A stretch of DNA of 64,000 bases. Source: Myxocyprinus asiaticus. Its lineage: Eukaryota > Chordata > Actinopteri > Cypriniformes > Catostomidae. Within the stretch, counting starts at the first letter, position 1; each line of letters begins with the position of its first letter. Where the stretch lies: NCBI RefSeq assembly GCF_019703515.2, contig NC_059358.1:49680594-49744593 (forward strand). The letters run 5' to 3'. Below are positions 9,549 to 20,011 of the stretch, piece by piece. The notes below the pieces were generated by a model. It had not been told where the DNA came from. It saw nothing but the letters and a program-made list of their open reading frames with translations, and ran no database searches. The position numbers and the translations under genes are program-made.

Positions 9549-10997
9549 TAGTGATGGGAAGTCTGATTCTTTTCCGTGAACCGGTTCTTTCGGACGGTTC
9601 GTTTCAGTGAACTGGTTAAAAAAACAAGTCACCAGTTCATTTACATCATCACGTAATGACATCACTATATATAATGCTAATATGCCGGCGTCGTAGAATA
9701 CACGTACAAACACATTCAATAAAGCCAGATATAAGGGCATATTGCTGATAATAACATTTTATTTAAATAAAGTTATAACAATAATGGTGTTTATTATCAT
9801 CAGTGTTTCATTTAGTGATCTTACAATACGTCCTACATTAAAGTTTTGCACCTAAAGCACCCAATACTGACACTGATATACAAACGTGAATGTTCTACAC
9901 ATCTTTAAAGCATAAAAAGTGATTAAACTAGTCTTAATCAACTCACCCTTTTTTACAGAAACCATGATCCAGCTCATCACAACTTCAGATATAATCTGCA
10001 TGCACAATATTCAATAGTAAAATTTGTTTACACCTCTCAACTGAAACGTTTTGCCCCCTCATTCAAGTCCTTGGTTCACGCATGCTCATCAGCTGCTCAC
10101 TGATCAGCAGTTCTCAGTATTATGTCCGAAAGAGGCGATTCTCAGTTCAGTGTACTGGTGAATCGCAAACTGCTGTGATCGACTCAATGTACTGCTGACA
10201 CGAGAGCTTCTGTCCTCGGATCAGTGTACTGTTGACTCCAGAACTGCTGTGAATGACTCATTGTACTGTTGACTCGAGAACTGTTGTCCTCAGATCAGTG
10301 TACTGTTGACTCGAGAACTGCTGCAAATGACTCAATGTACTGTTGACTCAAGAGCTGCTTTCCTCAGATCAGTGTACTGTTGAATTGAGAACTGCTGCAA
10401 ATGACTCAATGTACAGTTGACTCGAGAGCTGTAGACTGGATCATCTTCATACGTTGATAAAATGGTAATACAAGTCATAACCATATTTCCAGTATGTTTT
10501 ATTTGTTACACTCTCTATTGTTCAGCAAAATACACCTGAAACATACAAACAATCACACACAGGCTCAATGTCAGCAGCTCATCAGTTCTAAGTACTGTAT
10601 GTCAGACACCTCCGAAAGAGGCGATTCTCAGTTCAGTGTACTGTTGACTCGAGAACTGTTATGAGCAACTCATTGTACTGTTAACTAGAGAGCTGTTGCG
10701 ACCCGAGTGTTCAGTCTGATTTGTGAACTAGTTGGAGTGGTTAATTGCAAAGAAGAGTTGGCAAAAGCAGATACCACCAGTTCTAGGATCATATTACTCC
10801 TGGTTATCAGCTCATTTCGATTCGGAGTGTCAGGCACATCCGAGAGACAGGTTAAGATAGAATAACTTGTGGATCAGTGTTGACTCGAGACGTGAACTGT
10901 TTCAAATGGTTCAGTCTGATTTGGTGAACTAGTTCAACTCGTTCACTAAAAAGAACCGGTTCAAAAGAACAATTCGTTCACGAACTGGACATCACTA
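9549..10997. mobile_element. hAT-superfamily element with perfect 8-bp target duplication
   Basis: The termini are inverted: TAGTGATGGGAAGTCTGATT at the left and TAGTGATGTCCAGTTCG on the reverse strand at the right, each followed by GAACCGGTTCTTT blocks. Perfect 8-bp flanks ATTTCTAA lie at 9541-9548 and 10998-11005. The interior (1449 bp) has no transposase frame, but it contains a 37-bp tandem repeat. It is a non-autonomous hAT. Confidence 0.93.
10150..10440 (+). repeat. 37-bp tandem repeat inside the hAT element
   Basis: Units of about 37 bp contain CAGTGTACTGTTGACTCGAG followed by AACTGCTG. Two unit types alternate, one with AAATGACTCA and one with TCCTCAGATC at the junction, giving a 74-bp higher-order period over about eight units. 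Isolated related units lie at 10615-10700. Confidence 0.8.
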
Positions 10998-11058
10998 ATT
11001 TCTAACAGAGAGTCAGAATAAGAGTGAAAAAGGATCATGTTTTGCAAATATATGACTG

Positions 11059-11085
11059 TTTTTTTTTTTTTTTTTTTTTTTTTTT
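11059..11085. repeat. Poly(T) tract
   Basis: An uninterrupted run of 27 T, possibly the reverse of a retroelement poly(A) tail. Confidence 0.9.
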
Positions 11086-11099
11086 GGAAAAAAACCCTC

Positions 11100-11335
11100 A
11101 AGAAACATTACAATAATTTAAAAAAAAAGCATGTCATTACCCCATTAATGGTTATCTTTAATTTTTTTGGTCATTTTCTAGTTTGATATTAATAAAAAAA
11201 AAAAAAATCTGAATTACTTAAACATTTTGTGTTTGGTAGATCGGGAAAACAGACACAGTCTCTTTATGATACCTTGGTGATACAGTCTCTATGTGTTGTA
11301 GTTTATATGACCTGTGTGACGTCTCAAGGCGGTAA
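11100..11335 (-). mobile_element. Antisense L2-type LINE fragment
   Basis: TTTTGTGTTTGGTAG, GGTGATACAGTCTCTATGTG and GACCTGTGTGACGTCTCAAG match in reverse complement the region between ORF1 and ORF2 of the L2 at 48480-48600, and in parallel the antisense L2 at 41700-41830. It is a short non-coding piece. Confidence 0.7.
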
Positions 11336-12030
11336 CGGACAATACGTCCATGAGTCGTGTGGTGGAGTGGGTGGTCAGCGAAGAGCCTGAAAAATCCGAT
11401 GTGTAAAACAATAATAATAATTATTTTAAAAAATTTTTTTTTTTAAATTAATTTAATTTTGATAACAATAAACAAAAAATCCAATGAAAAATGTGCACAC
11501 AACACTTTTTAGAGCACACATTTGAGAGCAGGCTATATAGTCAATGGAGCTTTATAAGAATGGCAGAGCAAAGCGTGGACACACTATGTCATGAAACGAT
11601 GTGAAACTTGGCTGGAAAATGGTAAGTTTAAGTGTTAAGAAACCAACCTCAGGCAAGTCAGATAGGTATTATGGCACGCATTATCTGAACGTTATTTGTG
11701 TACACTTGTTGTCTATTTGCATGGCGTTTGCCATATGTGGAAAACATTGTGAGGTTGCAGGAACGGGAGCGGACAGGAAGAAAATCACTGAGGGCAGAGA
11801 GTGGTTGAACATCGAGTAAAATTCAGCGGGAGCATTCGGTGCGGGATAGAAACTTGAGGGAGCGGGCGGAAATGGGATGGAAAAAACAGTCCCTTGCAGA
11901 CCTTTAGCTCAGAGGCCTCCAACGATATAGCATCCTCCGTCATCATCTCCGCTGAACATGATCTCACCATGCATGCTAATAGTGGGGTGCAGATAGTCAG
12001 TGAGGAACTGAACAGGCGAAGCTGCTTAAA
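11336..12030. other. Anonymous sequence, GC-rich part possibly hAT-derived
   Basis: The part at 11760-11890 (GGAACGGGAGCGGAC, GGGAGCGGGCGGAAATGGG) recalls purine-rich subterminal regions of some fish hAT elements, but I cannot find paired ends. No gene call. Confidence 0.35.
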
Positions 12031-12370
12031 ATGGAGAAAAAAGACACAAGGTCTGAGCCACCAACAAATTATCTTCAATATCTCAGCGCTCTGCAATCTG
12101 TCCTTACTCATGTTTTTCTTAGCGAGCCAAAAGCAAAGCATCTTACATTTCATGAACTCACAGCAATTAGCAGTTAGTCTCAACGAGTGTTGCTTGGGCT
12201 GATTAAGGCAGATAAAACAGCACTTGTGCACATCAGAAAGAGGGATATATCTCTCACGTGGAGGGAAACATTTGCGAAACGCCATCTTGAAAAGACGTCA
12301 AGCAAAATGCATGACTCCATGCAGGCTTCAGAGATCTTCACTCCTGGAAAGAGTTCCCATAGCATCAGCT
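12031..12370 (+). pseudogene. Unrecognised coding-like segment with one internal stop
   Basis: A single frame opens with MEKKDTRSEPPTNYLQYLSA at 12031 and reads through to the edge of the Tc1-like element at 12375, with one TAG near 12172. The composition looks coding rather than random: amphipathic pieces such as QSVLTHVFLS, then LGLIKADKTALVHI and WRETFAKRHLEKTSSK. I do not recognise the family. It could be a transposase relic or a host-derived exon. The Tc1-like insertion truncates it at the right. Confidence 0.35.
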
Positions 12371-12374
12371 ATTA

Positions 12375-13526
12375 CAGTTTTTTTTATTTTTTTTATTGGA
12401 TACACACATTTCACAGAATCATAGACCCATTTCCTCAAACTACATACACAAAGCCCATTATAGAATACCACATTTCCAAAATCTTGGAAAAAACACACAA
12501 GGAAAAGCTCACTATTTGCTGAAAAACTTTACCCACAGCAGTCAAAACGAAATTATCCAGTCAGAATCACACTCAGAAAAGCATTCATGTTGCACACACT
12601 AAGCATCAGTTTACACACTGTGCTGCAAAAGATAACATTGTCATCAAAATTAATTTTATTCAGATTGCAAAAAAACAAAACATATACTAACACTCAGAAA
12701 CAGACATTTTATTTAACAATTTACTGTATTTACTGCATACTCAGTTTTCAATGTATTTAGTGTCACCTTTTGAAAGGAAAATTTGGCCATGTACAATAAA
12801 AAATTTAGCCAAAAAATGGTGATATCATTATTGGCCACCACCATATTGACCATTTCAGCTTCTTGATTTGGGGTGAACAGGCGATTTCTTCCAATATTTG
12901 ATGGTCTTCTCTCAATTCTGTAGAGGTTGAAAAATCTGGGTTTTCCATACAAAGGAAAGCCAAGTATTGTGCAAATATAAAGTACTGTAAGAAATATCTG
13001 TAACCGACAACTTATCTGTTCTCAGTTCGAAATGTCCTAATTATTCTAGATGTGGCAGCACTCTCTGTCCAGCTTCCTTAAAGCTCATACCATGTTTGAT
13101 GACAATTTCACAGTAGCTCTTACTGTATATCATTTGATATATTTTTGCATCTTTGTCTTCCTCTACCTCCTCGTGCTCTTTGTTGTTCCATGTTTTAGAT
13201 GTTTCAGTGAGCAATTGTTTGACTTTTATATATTTGAGACAGTAAAGTATTCAATTTTGGTTGAGTGTGTTTGCATGGCTGAGATGTGTTTGCTGTTTGA
13301 CTCCCTTGGTTTTAGATTTGAAGCAGGTGTATTTACAATGACAATTAAGCTGGACAGCTGAGAGTTGTGTGAAGAGTTTGCAAATAGAATGCATGAGAAC
13401 CGCACATCGTGTGGAAGCTGGAAAAAAAGTGTTATCCATTTTGCAGAACGGGTATATGATTCTGGCACATTAGCAAGAGAAATTGATGAATTGTTTAGTC
13501 ACTGTGTATCCAAATGAAAAAAACTA
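12375..13526 (-). mobile_element. Tc1/IS630-like DNA transposon relic
   Basis: Inverted ends flank the relic: CAGTTTTTTTTATTTTTTTT then ATTGGATACACA at the left, and on the reverse strand AGTTTTTTTCATTTGGATACA at the right. The left flank ends in TA. Inside, on the minus strand, lie transposase pieces. The size of about 1.15 kb is shorter than a full Tc1-like element, and the right TA is not intact. Confidence 0.6.
12713..13110 (-). pseudogene. Transposase N-terminal relic (IS630/Tc1-like)
   Basis: Read on the minus strand, the pieces in order are MSFKEAGQRV with PHLE (about 13110-13050), IIRTFRTENR followed by a stop (about 13045-13015), and RRPSNIGRNRLFTPNQEAEM leading to VNMVVANNDITI (about 12910-12825). 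These match the helix-turn-helix part of IS630-type transposases in fish as I remember them. The ~90 bp between the second and third pieces is non-coding and ends CTCTACAG, so it could be an intron or decay. The DDE catalytic part is not recognisable. Inactive. Confidence 0.6.
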
Positions 13527-13879
13527 ATGCAAACGTCTACTAACGGTCAAAGTGACCCACTTGAAAGGGAACTTTAATTCTACATGTATGGTCATAGGGT
13601 ATAGTTAGAGACTGAAAGGTCTCTATAATTCACATTAAGCACATATTGTGATTTGCTGTGACTATGAAAGGTTGTAACGTTGTAACTACAGAAAAGTTTC
13701 CTTCATGCTGAAATACAACAATCAGGTGATTAAAGCATTTAAGATTAAACTCTTAAAGCAGTCCTTAAAAACACTATTTTATTACACATTATTGTTCACT
13801 TATACATTTATTTATACATACAATTTATTTTTTTAATTAACATTTTTTATTAAATCATACAATAACAATGAAATGCAAA
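13527..13879. other. Anonymous AT-rich sequence
   Basis: No gene or paired repeat end is seen. Confidence 0.4.
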
Positions 13880-13884
13880 ACGTC

Positions 13885-14110
13885 ATGGTTACTTGCGTAA
13901 CCTCCGTTCCCTGATGGAGGGAATGAGACGTTGTGTCGATGTAGTGACACTAGGGGTCACTCTTGGGAGCCCGAGACACCTCTGGTCTTTGATAAAAGGT
14001 CAATGAAAATTGGCGAGTGGTATTTGCATGCCACTCCCCCGAACATATGGGTATAAAAGGAGCTGGTATGCAACCACTCATTCAGGTTTTATGTTGAGGA
14101 ACCGAGACAA
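13885..14110. repeat. DIRS terminal inverted repeat, left copy
   Basis: It contains TTGCGTAACCTCCGTTCCC, the GAGACGTTGTGTCGATG block and a TATAAAAGG box at about 14053. Its core is the reverse complement of 15690-15815. Confidence 0.75.
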
Positions 14111-14149
14111 GGTCCAGCCATTTTAGCGGGTAGTTCAGCGTTGTGGCAG

Positions 14150-14265
14150 GAGGGATACAATGTCTCGTTCCCTCCATCAGGGAACGGAGGTTACGCAAGT
14201 AACCATGACGTTCCCTATCTGTCACTCACTCGACGTTGTGTCGATGTAGAGACACTAGGTTCCCT
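14150..14265. repeat. DIRS internal complementary region
   Basis: GTTCCCTCCATCAGGGAACG and GGTTACGCAAGTAACCATGA are the reverse complement of the left terminus. The adjoining GACGTTGTGTCGATGTAGAG matches both termini. In DIRS elements this region templates replication of the termini. Confidence 0.7.
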
Positions 14266-14828
14266 ATACAAAATGCCGCAACTGGCTGAACTGTGTTACG
14301 TGAACTGGTGGTGTGTGACGGGCAGACAACTGTGTGCCTCGTAGCCAGCGCATCAGGCCGACACGTAACCTCCCCTAACATAGTTATGAGTGTCGAACGG
14401 CCCTTTGGGGACAAGTGGACTACCCAAAAGATAGAGACAGGCTAGCCAGTCGTGGCCTCTTTTCCCCTTCTTTTTTCCACTCCCTAAAAAAAAAGGGGGA
14501 TTATCTGACTGGGCAGACCAGGTCTAGTCGGGGGGTGTCCCTCCCAAGGGGAGGACACCGTGGAGACCACACCTCACCCAGAGAGAGGGTGGATATTTAA
14601 GTGGAAAATACATCACATGGTCTTGCCGATCATGTGGAGAAGTCTCATGGTAGGTCCTACTCAACGAGGGAGGAGTTACTACAAACATGGTGACTGTGGC
14701 AGAGGGGTCTCTGCCCAAGGAAGATGCAGTTTGCCAACAGGGAAACGAATTAGCGGATATACATCGCATGGGGTTGCCTACAGGGAACCACCACATGCAG
14801 AGCACCTACCCCAGAACAGGGCTTTTAG

Positions 14829-15597
14829 TTAGCACGTGTACTGGGCCGGCAGTGAGTCTCTCAGAAAACTCGACTGCCACAGGGCTCGGAGGAAGTCAAC
14901 CAGGGAACATAGTTTCCATGTCAGCCTGTGACTGGGCGACCACACCCGAATGGAGGAGCCCAGCTGAGGCTTCCGCGTCCGACTGGACAAGCCCGCTCTC
15001 CGATGCTGCGCTTGAGAGCTCATCACTTTCGCGGGCTCCGAATAAGAGGTCGAACTCGCCGTGAGACGAGCAGGCGGACTCATCCGGAAGCCCGATCGGG
15101 GCAGACGAGCGTGCTGGGGAATGGGAGGTCCGTGGGGGGATACCCGGCAGAGGTGGTCCCATTGGGGTCCCCAAATCACCCCCAGTGCTAGCCGCACTGG
15201 CCTCATACCCATGGGTAGAAGGACCGAGGCGGGGAGCCTCTGGGGTGGCTTGCTTTCTTACGAAGGTAAGCCGCGATCGCATCGTTGCCATGGACATGTT
15301 CTCGCAATGAGTACATGACCCATCCACGAATGCTGTCTCCATGTGAGCAGTGCCCAGACACGAAAGACAGTGATCGTGACAGTCAGAAGGCGAGAGATAA
15401 TGAGCGCAACCAGGAATAACACACAAAGGAAAGGCATCTTTAAAAAGACGCATCTTTAAAAAGATGTTCCGTGCGTGCCGCTCTTTTAGAGATATATACT
15501 CTTTTAGAGAAATATACTCTTTTATTTCTGCTGATGTGCCCAGGGGCATTCTCTGCAGTGCACCAGTGCAGAGGAGGGAGAAGCCGCTGAAATGCAC
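14829..15597 (-). pseudogene. DIRS gag-like ORF (ORF1)
   Basis: The minus-strand frame of about 233 residues starts MHFSGFSLLC. It contains a Cys/His cluster (CVIPGCAHYL, DCHDHCLSCLG, DGSCTHC) within residues 60-110, then a Ser/Pro-rich acidic tail with PPRTSHSPARSSAPIG and ESACSSHGEFD. I recall the same cysteine cluster from gag proteins of fish DIRS elements. The place next to the terminal repeat and the TATA box at about 15705 on the minus strand fit ORF1. The protein stops early near 14896, and no downstream RT frame exists in the copy. Low GC-skew bias and open antisense frames reflect its GC-rich composition. Confidence is moderate. Confidence 0.6.
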
Positions 15598-15689
15598 CGT
15601 CAGATCCAGCAGAGGTGAATGAACAGTCGTGGGAATTCAGCTCAGTGAGCATGACCGTTCGGCTCCGAAGAGAAAATCTGAATGAGTGG

Positions 15690-15862
15690 TTGCATACCAG
15701 CTACTTTTATACCCATATGTTCGGGGGATGGCATGCAAATACAACTCGCCAATTTTCATTGGCCTTTTATCAAAGACCAGAGGTGTCTCGGGCTCCCAAG
15801 AGTGACCGCTAATGTCATTACATCAACACAACGTTGAGTGAGTGACAGATAGGGAACATATA
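15690..15862. repeat. DIRS terminal inverted repeat, right copy
   Basis: Reverse complement of the left terminus: CTGAATGAGTGGTTGCATAC, TTTTATACCC (TATA on the minus strand), TTTTCATTGG and GTGTCTCGGGCTCCCAAGAG. The extreme end is shortened and diverged relative to 13885-13950. Confidence 0.75.
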
Positions 15863-15885
15863 TATAATTTATATAAAATCAACAT

Positions 15886-17198
15886 TTAAACCCCACAACC
15901 AAATTGCTTGAAATAAGAGAGGGGGACATCTACAGGGAGAGACTGTAGCAGGTAGTTGAATTTTGGAATGCATTTCATTTTAATAACATTAACTTTCCCA
16001 ATCATCGATAAATGTAATGAAGCCAACCTGCCTACATCGCTCGAAAACCTTTTTATTAAAGGGTCAAAATTAACTCTAACTAAATCAGACAAATTTGCTG
16101 GGAATAAAATCCCCAAATACTTAATGACCTGTTTGGGCCACTGGAAGGTGCCCGGCTGGAAAGCTGTTACTGGACAGTACGCTGTCAGAGCCAAAGCTTT
16201 GGATTTAGACCAATTGACTTTGTATCCTGAGAACTTGGAAAAGGAATTAATAATTCTGTGGAGGCAAGGCATAGATCTAGTAGGTTCAGAGACTAATAAT
16301 AAAATATCATCTGCGTAAAGCAGAAGCTTATGCGCCACACCTCCCGCCACCACACCTGGAAAATCCTCCTTCTTTCTTATCGCGGCTGCTAATGGTTCCA
16401 GGGCAAGACAGGACAATAATGGGGAAAGAGGGCAACCCTGCCAAGTGCCCCTATTCAAAGTAAAATAATCTGAAATTAATCCATTTGTTTGTACCGCTGC
16501 TACAGGGTGTTTATAAAGTAACTTAATCCAACCAATAAATGTACTCCCAAACCCATACATTTCCAAAATCTTAAAAAGATAATCCCATTCTACCATATCA
16601 AATGCCTTTTCGGCGTCAAGTGAGACGGCAGCGACCGGAGACTGATCATTCGCTACTGACCACATGATATTGATGAGACGCCTAATGTTATCAGAAGAGC
16701 TGCGGCCCCGAATAAACCCCACCTGATCTATATGTATAAGAGATGTCATAACCTTACTTAATCGGTTAGCCAACATTTTTGACAAAATTTTTACATCTAG
16801 TTGGATCAGGGAGATTGGATGGTAACTTTTACACTTGCTTGGATCTTTGTCCTTTTTAAGAATCAGACTGATCAGGGCTTGTGTCATGGTTGGAGGAAGC
16901 TTTCCATTCTTTAATGAATCAGTATAAACTTCTAACAAAAGTGGAGCCAGTTCTGTAGCATAGGATCTAAAAAATTCTGCGGCAAAACCATCTGGCCCCG
17001 GAGCCTTGCCAGTAGGTACGGACTTAATTACCTCGTCAAGCTCCTCCAAGGTTATCTCAGAGTCAAGAGAGTTTTTTTGCTCAGTCGTTAATTTAGGAAG
17101 ATCTAATGGTTCCACAAAGTTTGTAATATCTTCATCAGTAGACGAAGACATGGAACTATAAAGATCAAGATAGAACTCTTTAAAGGTATTATTAATAT
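15886..17198 (-). pseudogene. L1 ORF2 reverse-transcriptase segment
   Basis: A 421-residue open frame on the minus strand (17151 to 15886) carries the RT core of an L1/Tx1-type LINE: GKAPGPDGFAAEFF, GFIRGRSSSDNI, SLDAEKAFDMVEW (motif A aspartate), GTWQGCPLSPLL, and the catalytic LLYADDILLL. Upstream, LDLYSSMSSSTDED links it to the segment at 19092-20011 across the 1.9-kb insertion. The frame ends at FKQFGCGV, where similarity to L1 stops next to the DIRS element, so the C-terminal third of ORF2 and the 3' UTR are missing. The catalytic YADD is intact, but the ORF is interrupted twice upstream and truncated, so it is inactive. Confidence 0.93.
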
Positions 17199-17379
17199 TG
17201 TAGGGCTTTACTGGTTGTTTAGATCAGTTTTACTATCAGAAATAATTAATAATTATTTCTTTAGTTATTAATTAATATTTAAATTAATCAATTGAATCTA
17301 ACTCATTAAAACCTCATATGGGGCTCCAGTAAATGTAGTGTGCTATGTTTAGGAGCAAGTTTAGTTATTAGCAATAATT

Positions 17380-17640
17380 AATACATTATCAAAGATAATT
17401 ATTAATTATTAAAATCAACAGAACATTGATGAGAATCAATGTTAGCTTTTTTTTTAATCCTTTAAAATCAACAATTATCAAAGATAATCGTTAATTGTTA
17501 ACATCGATGAAACATTAATTAAAATTAACACTAGCTTATTGATCATTCAAATTCAACAACCATCAATGATAATTATCAATTATCAAAAATCAATAGAATA
17601 TTAATAAGGATTAACATTGACGGGGCACCACCCTGAAATC
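17380..17640 (-). repeat. Degenerate ~80-bp AT-rich repeats in copy A
   Basis: Three to four units share TTATCAAAGATAAT, a TTAATTGTTAA-like stretch, an ACATTGATGAGAATCAA-like stretch and GTTAGCTT. The same arrangement is at 20185-20430 (copy B) and 59040-59290 (copy C). Confidence 0.65.
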
Positions 17641-17961
17641 AGGGACTAATAACCAAATAGTAAAACAGTCTCAATATTAGATTGTTTTCTTAGGAAAATC
17701 GACATCCGAAGAATATCGATTTTCAGGAAAAAAAAACAATGAATGAAGGTTTGAATCCGAGCACTGACATCCCATCAGCATGACACAGGCATATGCAAAA
17801 CAAACCAAAACACTTCTCTTTGTAATATAAACAAAAGTTTATTTATGCAGTAATATTAATTAATAATTAATACAATGCAGTCAATAAACTTCCAATTTAC
17901 AACTACAAACTAAACAGTGATATGATTAGATATGGAAATAAAAATAATCCTATAACACATA

Positions 17962-17962
<1 letters not shown>

Positions 17963-18016
<54 letters not shown>

Positions 18017-18055
18017 TGTGTGGTTAGTACGAGAGAGAGAGAGATTGAGAGAGAG
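17963..18055. repeat. (GT)n tract followed by (AG)n, copy A
   Basis: About 50 bp of GT dinucleotides end near 18014, followed by a short GAGAGA run. The same position in copies B and C also holds dinucleotide repeats. Confidence 0.9.
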
Positions 18056-19091
18056 AATTAATTAAGTGACAGCCCTAAAGCCGATTTCGCGATAGTGGGA
18101 GAGAAAACAGCTGTCAGTTTATCACTCAGAGACGAGGTGGACGGCTCGTAAAAGTCCCGTGTTATTTGACTCTTTAATGGATAAACTCAGTTGCTGTCTC
18201 ACCCACGATGGCGAAATTGCATAACAATCCAATTTGGTTTGACCACAGTACAGCAAAACAAATTCGTGATAATTAATACCCTGAGTATTAATAATGAGTG
18301 GACATGGCGGTCCGTAAATTGTACAAGCAAAAACCTTGAAACACAAGAATAACACACTATAATATTCTATCTCTGCCCAGACGTAAACCTCTTACTTGAA
18401 TCGCATGAGGACACAGGTAGAATGTGTTTTTCTCCGTCCTTTAACTCTGACCCGGTTCCTTGAGGCTCGGGTGATGACGGGAGGCCGTTTCCTCGCTCTG
18501 TCGGCGGGCGGTACGGCTGTTGATTCTCGGCGGGCTGGCGGAGAACTCAGAAATGTCGACTTGATTGAAGATGGAAGAGAAATCTTTAATCTCTTCACTT
18601 CTGTAGGCAAACGGATGAAGATGCGAATTGCTCGGCGGTCTCCTTCGGATCCGTTAGAGTGTTCGGTTGAACACAGAGTAATCTCAACTCGTCCAGAGAG
18701 ATGGAGATTGTATGGCCACAGTTTCAAGTCGGACGTTACTTCCTTGTGCCACGAGGTTGCACCGGAGAGCAGCGAAGAGCTGCGTCCACACGCTGCAAAC
18801 AAAGTCACTGGAAGCAACTCACGAAAGCATTTCAGAGGTATTTCAACTCCTGATGATGTCATGGTTTGAGGTGACGTTCTGTTGTGTGCCTCATCCAATA
18901 GGAGTTGAGAGTTTGATCCTTTAGTGAGCAAGGCTTCATGGATTTGTAGTCTGTTTTGGACTCCCTTTGTTTGATTTTGGCGCGATTTTTATCAGTAAGA
19001 TTTACGACTTGGAAGGTGGGGGCTTGAGTTAGGTTTTTACGACTGTGTTAGGCCTGCCTTTGTCTTCTATCTGAATACATGAGGCCCAACA

Positions 19092-20011
19092 ATATCAATG
19101 GCCAAGTTAATAATTTCACCACCAGCAAATGTCACTGAGGGAATGGTAGAAAGAGACTCTCTCTGCTTTATATATCTAGCCAAAAGCTTCTCTGCTTTGT
19201 CCCCTGACTCAAAGTCTTGCCCTGAATAACCAAAACTCCACTTTCTGCGACAAAATAGTATTATATCTATATTTCAATCAGGTCAATTCTCTGAGGCCAT
19301 CAGATGACATATGGCATTTCAGCTCTGCCTCTGCACTTTTAATAATTCCTTCCAACTCCACGAGTTCTCGTGCTTTGGATTTTTTGATGAATGAGGCATA
19401 CTGTATGATCCGGCCCCTAAGAACCGCCTTAAGTGCCTCCCAAGCCACGCACACAGAGGATATTGAGGACCAGTTGGTCTCCATATAAAGATTGATTTCA
19501 GTCTTTAACATTTGTTGGAAATCAGGATTTTGCAAAAGGGATACAATAAAGCACCATGTATATGATTTCTTTTTCTCCGTATGTGGCAACACCTCTAAAC
19601 TCACTAGGGCGTGATCTGAGACTAAAATGTTTCCAATTGAGCAATCAACAACAGATGAAATGAGGGATTTGGATATAAAATAAAAAATAAAAAAACATCT
19701 ATTCTAGAATAAATCTTATGGACTGATGAAAAAAATGTATAGTCCCTACCAGATGGGTTCAAAAGTCTCCAAATATCTGTAAGACCAAGCTTTTTACACA
19801 TCCTGTGAAGCATCAATGTTGCTCTGGCAGGCTTACACACTTTTGCTTCGCTATGATCAAGGACTGAGTCCATCAAAAGATTAAAGTCTCCTCCCAATAT
19901 TATATCATGAGGGGTGCAAGCGGTTTGCAACATCCCTTCAAGATCTATAAAAAAAGCCCTGATCATCAGCGTTAGGTGCATAAATATTAGCCAAAATCAG
20001 ATTTTGCCCCT
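19092..20011 (-). pseudogene. L1 ORF2 middle segment (endonuclease C-terminal part and linker)
   Basis: Minus-strand pieces, 5' to 3': LILANIYAPNADDQG (about 20005-19950), then IILGGDFNLLMDSVLDHSEA with SGRDYTFFSSVHKIYSRIDV (19900-19700), then WSSISSVCVAWEALKAVLRG and QYASFIKKSKARELVELEG (19490-19340). These are the apurinic endonuclease core (GGDFN) and the linker before RT in L1/Tx1-type ORF2. Frameshifts near 19610-19690 break the frame. The segment lies between insertions B and A and reads continuously into both neighbouring L1 segments once they are removed. Confidence 0.9.

Larger units (their letters stand above)
13880..15862 (-). mobile_element. DIRS-type retrotransposon, internally deleted
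   Basis: Terminal sequences are inverted copies rather than direct LTRs. The block GACACTAGGGGTCACTCTTG through TGCAACCACTCATTCAG at 13950-14090 reappears in reverse complement at 15690-15815. Near 14155-14225 lies a reverse complement of the outermost left end (GGAACGGAGGTTACGCAAGT against ACTTGCGTAACCTCCGTTCC). This matches the DIRS plan of inverted terminal repeats plus an internal complementary region. On the minus strand the order is terminal repeat, gag-like ORF, complementary region, terminal repeat. RT/RNase H and tyrosine recombinase genes are absent, so this roughly 2-kb copy is a deletion derivative. No target duplication is expected for DIRS and none is seen. Confidence 0.75.
17199..19091 (-). 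mobile_element. 1.9-kb TG...CA element, copy A (solo-LTR-like), inserted in L1
   Basis: In its own orientation (minus) the 1893-bp segment starts TGTTGGGCCTCATG and ends AAAGCCCTACA, with ATAT at 17195-17198 and 19092-19095 as a 4-bp target duplication. Removing it and one ATAT restores the L1 ORF2 frame (IINLAIDI joined to NNTFKEFYLDLY). It contains a GC-rich first half, a CA/GT tract, and an AT-rich last part with degenerate repeats. A 179-residue frame runs in the sense of the element (18931 to 18392), but the opposite strand is open too. No gag or pol is present. I infer a long solo LTR; superfamily unresolved. Confidence 0.88.

Noticed and set aside
10150..10440. CRISPR-like alternating repeats and spacers
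   Set aside because: Units are contiguous 37-bp minisatellite repeats inside a eukaryotic hAT element. There are no unique spacers or cas genes.
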